Made by a program: the position numbers and the translations under genes
The notes under the pieces: model-generated
What the model was told of the DNA's origin: nothing
What the model saw: only the letters and a program-made list of their open reading frames with translations
The model's database searches: none
Shown: piece after piece, positions 1-13,058 of the stretch
Layout: every line of letters starts with the position of its first letter
Position numbering within the stretch: position 1 is the stretch's first letter
From: Melanocharis versteri
Lineage: Eukaryota > Chordata > Aves > Passeriformes > Melanocharitidae
Assembly: GCA_013397845.1 (NCBI GenBank)
Contig: VZTG01009076.1
Span: forward strand, 1,343,593 to 1,407,592
Reading direction: 5' to 3'
Length of the DNA stretch: 64,000 nucleotides

Positions 1-3000
1 AAGTGAGATTAGGAAATGATTTCCCAGTTTTAACTGCAAAAGAACAGGATTTACATTGCCCGCCACTAGCGCTTTGCTGCCTCTGCAGGTGTGATGAGGC
101 TTTGATGTGGTTGCGTGTGACAGTCTCACTGTGAGGGGAGGGAAACCTGCTGGGGGAGCTGGAGTTGCTGTGGGGTGAGGGCAGAACTCGTGAGAAACAC
201 CTCAAGCCCTTTCCAAGAGCTCTTTGGCAGAGTGGGAGGATGTTTTTCAGAGGGTTCATCAGCATCGTAGCCCAGAGGTCTGCACCTTAACCTAACCCAC
301 ATAAGCAGCTGTCTTAGTCTGAGGAGACTCAGCTATCTTGAAAGATATGCAAGAAAATCCTACACGTGTAATGTGGTGAAACACTGGGATTTTTTTGTGT
401 CTGGTTGAACTTAAAATAAATAAATGAATAATGGTTTTTTTGTGTTGCATGATCTGGCTGATGTAGTTTATGGCTGTCAGCAGCTTGTGACATTGCAGAA
501 ACAGTCCTTGTAATTCTATAGCAAGGTCCAAGTGACAGAGATGACAGTAAGCAGTGTATTTCAGAAACCTAGTTATGCTCTACTCAGGGCTGCTCACTGC
601 TTCAGCCCCTGGCACAGCACAGATTGGAAAAGCATGGCTATGCCCTAAGCCCACCTTAGCCCACGTTTCCTTCAATCTCACACACACATTCCAAGGAATC
701 TAGTTAGTGCTTCTCCTCTTAATACTGAAATTATGATGGGATCTGATTAACCTGCTCCTGGTGGATTCAAAACAGGCTCAGCAGCTGTGATTTACACAGT
801 TAAGAAGGCAGGAGGTATCTTTCATGTTTGAGGGAGACTGTATGTTTATCTGAAGAAGCTGGTATTTCTGAACTTAAAAATAAAACATGATGTCCATGTC
901 CCACATTACTTGTTAGATTTTCCCTCACTCTATGAATGCAGGAAACACTGTCAGCCCATTTACACCTTTGTGGCTCTTTCGTGAAGGAAAAAGAAAGAAA
1001 AGCCTGGAAAAGCTAAGCCTAGAAGCTTGTCATTACTCTTCTTGTCAGTGGCTGTATCTCAGTGAACTTTATAAGTAATTCATGATAGTCTTTTTTGGTT
1101 TTCTTACTCCACAGCATAGTGGGACTGTCCACTGAGACTGTGATTCCTTGTTGGGCTTTACAAAGAGTCAATGGTTGACCAAGAAGAGACAAAGGAGGTT
1201 TGTGAATCTGTTGAACTGAGGGGCTATTACATTTTTAGCTAAACTTGAGAGGAGGAAAACGTCATCTAGAAACAAAAGGAGCATACTCAACCCATATATC
1301 AAAGCCTAATAAATCCTGTCTTTAATTTTGGGATTGTGAATGGATCAATTAAATGGATGTTACATTCCTGAATGAACCCTTGTAGTTTTTATTCATTTGT
1401 AGCATAAAAGCATTTTCCTGAGTGGTAACCAGGGGTTCAGAAACAAAGGACTCTTGAGCCCACTTTCATTTCCTTTCCCCAAAGAGCTCAAGTCTGAAAT
1501 AGTCTTCAGAATAAACCAGAAATTAGGACTCCACACTTCAGCAAAGTAATAAATGAAGCCTCTCCACAACAGTGGCACTTCTGGCTAAATGATAAAATAT
1601 GTAGACAAAAGCTTTTCATTTGGAGCATTTCATGAGCGTATTTCTAAGAGACAAGAGCACTTCAGAAGCTGAGGAATATTTTTTTCCTCCCTTTCACGAG
1701 AAATAATTCTTCTGTAGAACACAGAAAGTGGCAAGGGACATAATTTTCCTTCCCACTCTGGGGAAGGTGATAAGCTCTCCTCAGAGCCAGGAGAACAGGT
1801 GAAACCAAACGCTGACACAGTGCCTGCAGCACTGATTCACCTGTACAGAGTTACACCATCAACTGAGCAGTCACAAAGGCACAGATGAGTGTGCCAGGAC
1901 CAGCATGACTTCACCTTTGCATGGCCAAGACGAAGAGCAGGCTTCATCCAGTGCGACACTGCCCAGAAGTGAAATATGTTTAATGGAAGCAGCTGGGGAG
2001 AAGAAAGGAAAAGCAGAGGGCATCACAACAAGGGTCTTCTGAGACACCTGGTGCCATGAGCTCAGCAGGTGTGCACAGCATGTCAGGGAGCCACACTTTT
2101 CTGAAATGAACCAGGAATGCAGCAATCCCCAAAGAAATATGTCATTAAGGGCAGAAACCACGCTCTTGGCACCATTGCAGTTTCTTCCTGCTCTCCACAA
2201 CTGATAACACGTATCAAAGGCAGAGATTTCAATTCCTGCCAGTTTTTGACCCTCCAACTTCCACCCTCCTCCCACAGATTCACAAAATACCAGCTACCTC
2301 CTCCTCATCTCGGAGCTAAAGTTGGTTCAGCATGTGAATATTTGCTCACTGCAGTGACAAAGAGGAAATGTTCGTTTTATTTTTGTTTGTCTGTGTGACT
2401 ATCTGCTTGCCTGTGTGATGTCATTAACAACACCTGGGATCTGTAGCTCCAAAAAAATCACCAAGTGAATAAAGTGTTTCAGCACTTCTCATAAGAGACA
2501 GACTGATCAGGACATTAGGGAAGAAAAATAGCTTGCATTTGCACAGGGCTCTTCCTTAGTGTCCGGACACCAGAAAAGGTGGGTTCATTTTCACCCCTCC
2601 TTTTTCAGATGTGGGAAGACTACGACATCGAGGGAGCAAATAACTACACTGAGGTCAGTCTTCAGTCACCTGTGGAGCAGGACACAGGACCTGGGGCTTA
2701 TTTATACCATCCTCTGCCACCAACACACAGTGACTCAGCAGTGAAGCCAGTTTCAGAAACCAGCTCCAAATGTGGTTTATCAAAGTCACACAGACTGATG
2801 AAAGATGCCTGTGTATCTCGTGAATAAGCTTGTTCACTCATGTTCCCTTCATGACCACATCCCTCACCTGCAGGGCACGTTGCAGGGAGATTGTCAGGTT
2901 TCTCACATTCACCTGGCACTCAGTTATTTGACTGCATCATGCAGACTTCCATTTACATAAGGAGCTTTGCAAGGCATCTCCAAATGAAAATCACATGAAT

Positions 3001-6000
3001 CAGATCTGTGGGTGAAGTAGCTTACAAGTACAGTCATAGTGGAACAGGGACTATAAGATTTTAGCTTGGTTCTGGAGAACCAAATAAACATGTACACAGT
3101 CTGTCTGCCTGAATCCAGTTTGCCTATTTTCTTTGAACCCACTAAACACCACCAACCAAACACAGAAGTGAAGACAACTGAGATATCAGGCCTTTGCAAT
3201 TGCTTCAAAAATTGATAGTCAAGAGAGATGTCAAAAGTACTCCCATTGTAGGAAAATGCACCTTCTACGGACCACAGAAGACTCCACATAGAAATGTTCC
3301 AATTGCAAAATATCTAATCTAAAGGATTTACTGATTTATCTGACAGAATAATTACTGTTAAAAAAATGGAAAAGAGAAAGTTCCTGACAGTGTAATAAAA
3401 GTTTTAAAGGATGGAAAATTAGGGGTGCCTAGACTTCCAGACACAGCATCCCTCTGAGAAATAAATCCCAAATTAGTCAGTGCCATAAATAATCGCCTAA
3501 GACCCCATGCTTCTGAGATTGTGGGCTCAATTATTTTTGTCATGAGACTTAGAAGAGATTAAGCGGATAGGGGCAGAGCATGCTGATTAAGGAAAAAGTG
3601 GTTTGCTCAGCAGATGTCTTGTCAAAACCACATCCTTTAATCTGAAGTACAAACACACTAAGACCAGCATTGCAATGATTAGAGCACAGGCTATTCTGGA
3701 GCACAGCAGCAGGGAATATGAAGGAAGTATGGTCATTAGGGTGCAGAGGAACTATACGGTAAATGTCTTTCTGTGAAAGGATAAATGTGCTTGTCTAGGC
3801 AGTTTCCCATCAGGAGGAACTCAGGCACAGCCCTCCCCCATTGTTAACACTCAAGCAGGGCTGTGGTGCCCGGAAGATGTACCAGGGATGGACTCGTCTC
3901 TCTGCTAGACCTTTTTCAGGACAAGGATGCTCTGTGCAGAGCCCGTGAGCCAAGCAGCAGGCTGGGAACAGGACCAGTGGTGCCACTCCAACAGAAACCA
4001 TCCCAGTTCCTGGGAAGCTGGAGACGGAACAAACTCATCTCTCTCCAGAGAGCACTGACAGATGCAGAAGATTAACTTGGGCATTGAGCTCAACTCCATG
4101 GCTGAGACTTGGTAGTCTGAAGAAATCTGTAGCCTGAGAGACTGAAGATGAGGATAAGAAAGTGGAAATCTTAAGTTCTGTCAATGTGGTCACTCATGTG
4201 ACACGCGAACTTGCCTACATGAGAAAATGTCCTTTCATTTTATCAGCTGTAATAAAGTGCTTCAAAGTGTTTGTTCACACAAAATTAAAAATAGCAGGTT
4301 TTTTTTTGTCCAGGTGTGGGATAGATTCAAGCTGCTCTTCCACAGTTCAGAGGAGGCTTTGTGCATACAGGAGCTGTACAGTTAGGAACCAGAGAATACA
4401 GACAGTCTTTTGCAATGTTAATTCACAGTTCAATCATGGAGTTGAAAGCATAACCGCAAGAAAAGTAACTTTTTCAGCAAGAGACCTGGGATAAAAAGCC
4501 CATTGACAATTCTAGGACTTTGTTCAAGCTGGCTGCAGTCAGTACATTGCATCAAGCTAGCCCAAGGAGGGATGGAACTTACATTTCTCTGCAAACTCTT
4601 AGCCTAAGAAACACCTTTGTTTCTTCCTCCTAATGTAATTAAATTCTGTTTAGGATTTGTCAGAATTTGCTTGAAGTCTTGAATTTATGATGGGACACTA
4701 ACTCATCCAAGCACATGTTATTTAAAAATACAAACCAGCATGGGAACCATATCTGCAGTATGAGCCCCCACAGCTCTTTCATTTGTCATTTCTGAAAATG
4801 TAGATACATGGCAAAGATTATCTTCTGTACAGTATTTTATCCATCGTACATAACATTATATAAACCTAGATCACCTGAGACTTTAAAAAATAACCTCATT
4901 TATGATGGTTGCCCGCTTTTTTTAATCTGTTCAGTTTTCTGAACATTAGTTTGGTGGAAATCTTAATAGAGTTTGATTAAATATTAACAGTGTATTACCC
5001 ATACATGTGGGTTTTTTTCCACCTAAATGTACAATGACCCAAGAGTGCAAGAATGTGAGTATGCATATATGAGGGAGTAAACGTGCACAAAGCCATTGCC
5101 TTGAATGCAGGCATGGAATTAAGATTAAATAAACAAACAACTTCTGTCTGTGGACATGAAATCCCCGCACTGATGGGGTCTGACAAGCAGGGTTTGTCAC
5201 ACTGGGTATGGAGGTCTCCCGAGGAACGGCTCAAGGGGCTTTGCTGCAGGATGCACACAAGATGTGTAAGAAAGCACATCTCTCCTGCCACCCCACGTCC
5301 ATGGAGCATCTGCAGGCACATGCAGAGCACCTGCTGGGAAAAGAGTGTGGAAAGCCGCGGGGACTCCGGCAGAAGGCAGGAAGTGGTGTAAGTGTATCAG
5401 GGCACTCTCCTCACAGGTGCTGTGTCTGCACCTGAAACTGAAAAGACACTGACACCCAGGCACTGCCACCCTGTCCTTCTGTCCCTGCATTTCCAGTGGG
5501 GAATGTGACTGACAAGTTCAGCAGATGAGCAGCTTGAAGGTACATCCAACAACCACAAAGCTGAGGGCTATTTTCCAGTTGTCCAACAGGACTGTCACAT
5601 CCAGTGCATGAGCAAATGGAATGGGTCAGAGCGTCCAGACAGTACTTCACATTACATCACAACCTCTGGATATTATTTGGATCCAGCAGCCTCTCCTGTT
5701 TAACTCTTCCCCAGTTCCAGCTCCATGCTGCTTCCGATCAGGAAGCAAATGTTGTCGTAGCTCTAGAGGTGCCAGCCTTTCCAGATCACATAAAAATCCT
5801 TGGCAGAGTGATGATTGCCCAAACCAAAAATTTAAATAAGCACATTATCTAATCTAAAACATTATTTTTGGCTTTAGAAGAAAAAAGCAGCTTCTTGTCT
5901 TATTTAAATTATATTAAAAGTTTCAGTAACATTTTAACAAAATGTTTGACCAAAGATCTCAACAAAATTTCATAAACTTCAAAAAACTCTTAATAAAAGT

Positions 6001-9000
6001 TTTTAAAAATTAGATACCTAATAAAAATTATCTTTAAATATGTAACCAAGTACATGAGCAAAATTGAAAAAAAGAAATTCCTTGATTCAGGTAAATTGTG
6101 CGCCAAAATCCCAGTTCAGTGAGTATTCTGCTGATTATATTGGGGCTTACACCTAGTTCATAGCTATTTTCTAGTAGAGCAAAAAACATTTTATTCTGCA
6201 TTGACTGTTTACCTTGGTATTTGCAGTATGTGACACAAAAGGATGTTTCCAACTGAATGCTGTAGGTTTGCCAGAGGTGTAGAAATAAGTTTTGCTAACA
6301 ATTTTTTAATGAACATTACTGGCCTCATACTGTTCATGTTTCTTGATGCAGATTGCACTACAATCTGATGTATTAAGTCATGTATTCTGGATACGTGCAC
6401 AGGCATGTTTATTCATGAGAATAAATAGAAACAGACAATATGGAAAACAAAAATGTGCTAATCAATCTCCCGCCAGCAAAAGTGTGCAATTATTTTTGCT
6501 GGAATAGCAAAAATTTAATGTAAGAAAATTAATCTTGAGATGGCTTCGCTGGAAAACACCCCAGCACAGAGGGGAAATGAGAGGTTGCAAACCTGTAAGG
6601 AGGAATGGGTTTGTGTTCTGACTTCCTTCCTTCAAGTCTGTGAGTGTGTTTTGTGGATATCAAGTATTTCACTCACAGAACATAGAAGGTTTTAAAGTTT
6701 GTTCCTTCCTCCTCCACAGTCCCACTCCAGCTGCCGGCCTGGCCAGCCATTGGAGATCTGCTATCAGCTGATTCACCTTCGTGAGCTAGGCACAAAAAGT
6801 GTACCTAGATAGGGCAGTGTAAGGACTGTGAGGCTGTAAAACTCATTTCATACATGGACAGATGGAAAGTTTTGTCCTGGATATCCCAGGAAAACACATG
6901 GGTTTCTTGTACAAACATTAACTTTACTATTCACTTTCAATGCATCTCAAATGACAGTTATGCTAGAAACTGTATTTCCAGCATCATCCACCTGACATGT
7001 CCAGGCTTATGGCTTCCAGGCACTATTGTGTTTTTGCTTAATATGCTTTCAGATACAGCCTACAAGCCAGACACTTCCATCACACACGTTATGAATGGAT
7101 GCTGCACCGTTTGAAGGCAGAAATTAGGTCAGAGGAAAGCGGGAAAGGCTGTTGAATAAACTGTGTCAGGAAATTATTTGGATAATAACACACTGAGAAG
7201 AGGTGATACCAATATACAGAATCTGCCTTCAGCTTGAAATACTGTCATACAAAACCTTCAGTCTGTATGTCAATTCAGTTTGAGCCATTAGCCATTTTTC
7301 CCCAGCCACCCTGTTCTGGAGGGAGCATCTCTCTAGAGACAACACTGATACAGTCATTATTTATCATCATGACACCCCTCCCGGGACTGTTAACAAATGG
7401 ATCCTGAAAAATTGTCAAGACCATCAGTATATTACAAAGATGGCAGAGATAGTCATTATATAATAATTCTTCCACAAAAATGTAGTTTAAATAATGTGAT
7501 ATCAAAGCCTAATTGCCTATTCATCAGCAAAAAACCAGAACAATCCTTAGACTCAATGATCCCATCAATGTTTATGTCTTCTATCATGGGCCTTCAGAGC
7601 TTAGTCACTAAAAAGTGCATTCATATATGTGTGTACAAACACACATACACACCTCTTCACGTGCTGGAGGTCAAAATTACAGTGCACTTTTGTGCACCGA
7701 AGAGAAACAAACCTGATAGGTGAAGGCTGTCAGAACAGCAGTGATACTGGTATTACTAATGTTTAGTTCATAGTTTTTTTTTTTCTCTTGTAGACAAACC
7801 AATCACAGTGATTGGTCTCATACTGAAGTCTTTACCAAACTCAAATGTCGCTATTCCTGATTTAACCAATTTCAGGTCTCCAAAATCCTGCATTTATCTA
7901 TACCTACAAGATTCCATAAAATCTCCAGTGTTTCTTTGTAACTCAGATCCCCCACTCACAAGCCACAACAGAGACTGAAGCTGCCTGTGGCACCCTTCTC
8001 CTACAGCAGAGTAAAATACATTACCTGATAACATCCTTATATTTTGAGTTTCCAAATTATATTTCAATCAGCATATTGCTTCCTGGAAAACTCCTGATTT
8101 TTCTTCTGATTCAAAATAAAATACATTTTTTTCCATGGATACCAATTTTCACTCAGCAGTGGCAGTTTAATGCTAAGACTTAGGCATTTGAGTAGTTATT
8201 TGCAAACATCTACAGATTATACAATCTACAAAAAGAAAGATAAAGATATTAAAATTACAAAAGCCAAATGTGCCTCTGGAAAATTTATTTTGACTTCGAG
8301 TGTTGTACTACATTAATAAAACAGCTCTTCCTTCCTGATTGTTTTATATTTCTCATTAATAGAATTAGGTGTGCAAGGGACAAATCATACTTTAACCCCA
8401 CCAGGAAAGAGCAGTATACCTTTCTAACCAACTACTTGGAATTCTACTAACATTATCTTAATTACACTTTAATTTTTGCTGTATTTGAATGTCTGTTTTT
8501 CTTATATATGGCACATTTAATATTTCATTAGAAGGACATTTAATTTTCCAAAATTACTTAAAATTATTTGTTTTATATTTTTAATTTAAAGATTAAGTTG
8601 ACAAAGGAAAACACCAGTGTATTTGTAACAGGCAATGACAAAAAAAAAAACCTACTACATGATATCTTTTTCAGTCTGAGATAACAACAGCTGAACAATG
8701 CTGTAAAGTTGATTTTTGTATCTACTGTTAGCATTCCTCCCTCTGATACCTACATACAAATAGTTTTGTTATGCAGGAGCTCATTTTCCTTTTGAGGATT
8801 TTTTTAGTTAGTTCACTGACACTGACTCTTTGAACAATTTAATTTCTCCAGGTTTTGCTGTTTTCTGTCACTATCTGCCGAATGGAGAAGTGCAGAATCT
8901 AAAGCTATTAAACAAGAAGTAATATTCCTGCCCAAGAACAAAGCACAAAAGCCAGAAGTCCACTGAGATGCGTATTCATTCATCTTTGAAATGAATGGTT

Positions 9001-9162
9001 TCATTTTGGAAGGTACAACACCAATGCAAATCTCATTAGCTGTCCAGGGGATATTTAAAAACCCATCCACTTTATCAATGTATCAAATATAGATTCAGCA
9101 TTTCAGTATAAAGTACTAGCAGAAGTAACATTTGTTCTTCTTGCCTGGTAATTTCTATTGGA

Positions 9163-9203
9163 ATATACACACACACACACATATATATATACACACACAT
9201 ATT
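9163..9203. repeat. (AC)n/(AT)n compound microsatellite
   Basis: Runs of AC, then AT, then AC again, followed by about 130 bases of AT-rich sequence with many TATA and ATATAT words (to about 9330). Confidence 0.9.
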
Positions 9204-12200
9204 GGGGTTTTTTGTGAGTGTGTATATATTACATGTATTACCTAAAATATATATTATATACAGTATGTGAACATTATTTATATATTATATATTGCACATT
9301 GTATGGCATATTTATTACATATATAATTTATTTTTTTAACTTTTTGTTTTCCAATAGGATTCATTCACACTCTTATTAAAGATGTATTGCTTCAACTCCA
9401 AAGAAGTTAGTTTGCCATTTAAGAGGATTTTGTTTATAAATACTTAACATTTCCATACCTTTGCACATACTTATATGTCCAATATTTTCCAATATATATG
9501 TCCAATAATTTCCTGATTATTACTATGCTTTGCTAGTTACACAAGGATTCAATATTTGTCATTTCTTATGCTTTTTTTTCACAAGGGCACTCGATGTTAT
9601 TCAGTGAAAGTGCTCACTAATGTCAGCCTAAAGTTGCAACACTACATGGCTAGTGGTGACGAGCAGAAATAAAGATCTTCTGTGACTTTTATACCATCAT
9701 CTGTTGTAAAATCAGCTCCAAACTACCCTGATGACATCACTATTTAGCATTTGTGGAATATGAATGCGTGTTTTTCAGAGCAGAATTTGTTTACTTGAGC
9801 TAAAGGATAATCACAGAGAAAATACGAAGCATTGTTTAACCTTCAAATTACAGACCTGAAACCAACCTTTTGCGAATAGTCTTATGCTAATGATAAAATT
9901 TATTACCATGAGTTTTCAGCATAGAATTCACAAACATGAGGGGAAAGCTGCAAATGCAAGGGATCAGAAGCCCTCATGGGAAAGTGTACATGTGGCACAG
10001 GCACATAGGCATGCAGGCTGAATCTCATATAGCTCTGTAATAAAGCAGTTGCTCTTCTTGACACTTGAGATGAGATCTGGGTCAGGTTCTGTGCAGCCCC
10101 AGCTTACGTCTCCTGGCAGTTCCTTGCAGACTTCTGTGCTTTGCACATCCACAGCTATCCAGCAGCTGCTGGAACGGAGCGACCACTCCTGCTGCAAAGC
10201 AGCAAAGCTGTTTGCAGGGTGCTCTCCCACAGGAGCTCAAACCTCAAGAACCTGGGTACATTTGTTTCTAAATCTCTTCAGTAGTTAGTTCAAATGGTCA
10301 GGCTTGGGAAACGAAACCAACAAAAAACCCTGCAGTGCTGCACAACAGCAGTTCACCAGAGATCATGGCCACAGTGTCTGGCAGCATGACCACATCTGCT
10401 GGAGTCTCACAATAGAAGCTGCCAACCCAGATCCAAACTTTCCTGACGATATAATGGTAGAGACCTGGAGTCTGGACTGCTGGATATAGTTAATCATACG
10501 TACATGGACTGTTGGTGTTGAACAATTATCCAGAAGCAATAATGTATGAGATTCCACCCACTTACATTTCAGTTTCAGTATCACATCATCAGTAGCACAG
10601 AAAGGCTGTCCAGAAGACTTTCCCAAAATAAAGCAGGAATGCCAGGAATGTATTTAGTGAAGCTAGAGTCTTAAGTGCCTTACATTGTCAGATCAAGGGT
10701 CTACTGATTCTCCTGTAAGGTAATACTGCTAATGTTTATTATTCAAATAGCTCAGGAGACTAAGAAAAGAAAATTAAACAAAATTCTATTCTCATCAACC
10801 TAAAATCCCAGACCAGTTTGTCTGTTGCATAGTCACTGCAAATATATTCTGCAACAGCAGAGATCTTCTGCAGTGCCTTAGAAATATAAAAACTATGGAG
10901 GAGCATGTGACACACTAACAAACCGGATCACTGCATTTGTTGTTACACTAAAATTTTACACCCTTTCAGTGAATTTTCCCTCCTTCAACTATGAAGAGAT
11001 AACTCATTCACCCCAGGCTATTTTTTTGATAAGATACCCATTTTTTACAAAATTAAGTATCTACAGAAAATAGATGGCACTCCAGATATACTGGTACATG
11101 TAAATCTCAAATATGATCTTGTTCATACAACAGGAAAATTGCTTTTCATAATCTGCTTTGCATTAATAATGATGATCAACATACAGATCTTGAAAATATT
11201 ACATCCTAATCAGTCTCTCTGTAATGAAGGAATAAGAATATCTACATTTACACAACAAGGCAGTTTGCTTTTTAAAGGTCACAATTCAAGAGCCTGGGAA
11301 TGAATTCAGGAATTTCTTAGTTTTTAAGGCTGGGTCCAAGCCATTAAGCAATACAATATGACTGACTTTAAATAAATTACTAGATACAAAATTCAAGTCT
11401 ACAATGTGAGTGTGCTAAAAATGACACAGGGATGCATGTCTGAGAAATAAGATTTTCCCAGGCATTTGTTAGAGACTGAATTTGGGATAGGTTTCTCAAT
11501 GTACTGTTAACAACTCACTATCTAAGGATGATCATGTGGTAAAACTCTGAAAGTCTGAGCAGGTACAGTTGTATTTCCTTCCCTAGGTAGCAGCAAAAAA
11601 TACATTTTGATGTTAAATAGTGATTTTATGTACTTTAAATAGCTGATGAAGACATCTCGTGAAGAACGGGATCAGTCATTTGCACACTTTTGCACAATGA
11701 AAAGGAGATTATTTACATATTAGTAACCCCTAACACAATATGTATTTAAAGCCATCTCTCTGACACATTAAGGGAAACCTGCAGAGGGGTAAGGTCATGG
11801 AGCTGTCTCAGTAATAGCATGTGTGCCCCTGGGACAGAGTCTTCAGCTATAGTTTTTAACCAAGATCATCTTAACAGTGTCTCCCTAGCCCAAAGGCTGA
11901 ACAGAGTATCTCACAGAGTACCTCTATGCCTAACACACATTCATCCAATTCTACCTACATTCATGTTAGTATAATGGTATCGATTGCTGTGCCAGTACCA
12001 TCCTCTCCCATAGATTTATAGCAACCTTGCAGAGGTCTAAATTTAGGAACAATTCAAACTGACTGAATTCAGAGGCAGCCAAGGCTCATGGTTTCAGTCG
12101 GATATAAAGTAATGTTGATTTACAGGGAATTAAAATGTTACTCTCTTTTAGAGTAACCTTGAAATTCATAACTGTATAATTGAAACATTTTTCTCAGTAG

Positions 12201-12942
12201 TAGAAAAGCTTCTTCAAAACCTTTCCTTCTGGCTGGGTCTTTAATTCACCACTTCATTCTCCGTGTGCTGGACCCCTTGCTGCCATTGCAGAGCTATGGA
12301 CTCACCCCCTGCAGTTCTGCATCGAGGGCTACTGGGAGAAGCAGCTGATACCCTTGCAAGGCCACTCTGCCATTTTTTAAAGTCTGTGGAAATCCAGCTA
12401 CCCAGGCGCAAACAGGGGTTGCTCAAGATCTTTCACTAAATTAAATGTCTCAGCATCAACACTATTCTCTCCACTACTCAACACATATTCAGACCTCTTA
12501 CATTTTAAAATCTGAAATAGACCTCTGAGCGTGAGTATTTCACACATTCAGAATGACAGTCATATACTGGATTTATTAGATTGAAAGTCCATTTCATCTG
12601 AACAGTTTAACCAGGACAGCCCTGCTCTTTTCTAGGAGGTTATTTTTGCTTTAAATACTGGGATGGGGTGGGCAGTGAAAGGCTGGGAAGCAGAAACACA
12701 CTTTTAACCCTCTTTCCTTCCTCAGAGAGCACTTTTCAGCTCCTCAAGCATCACCTGAACTACACCCATCTCACTAAGGAGGCTGCTGCCACGGGCACAT
12801 GCTGCGGCTACTGGCATCACTGATGGAGGGAAGGCAGCAGCACTCGATCACCTTGGCACATTAGTTCTCCATATTAAAAAACCCACAACCCATCCTCCCT
12901 GCAATAAAAACTAGGATGCCTCAAACTGCATTGAAAATTATA

Positions 12943-13010
12943 ACTATATCTATATATATATCTCTATCTATATATCTATATATCTACATATATATATATA
13001 TATATATACA
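12943..13010. repeat. (TATC)n/(TA)n microsatellite
   Basis: Interleaved CTATATAT and TATCTA units ending in a pure TA run. Confidence 0.9.
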
Positions 13011-13035
13011 CAAATAAATTGTTAATAATAGCGGT

Positions 13036-13058
13036 GGGGGTTTGTTTGTTTGTTTGTT
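13036..13058. repeat. G-run plus (TTTG)n
   Basis: GGGGG followed by five TTTG/TGTT units. Confidence 0.85.

Noticed and set aside
1871..2275. 134-residue minus-strand frame and overlapping plus-strand frame
   Set aside because: No recognisable domain or splice context, and open on both strands; taken as chance.
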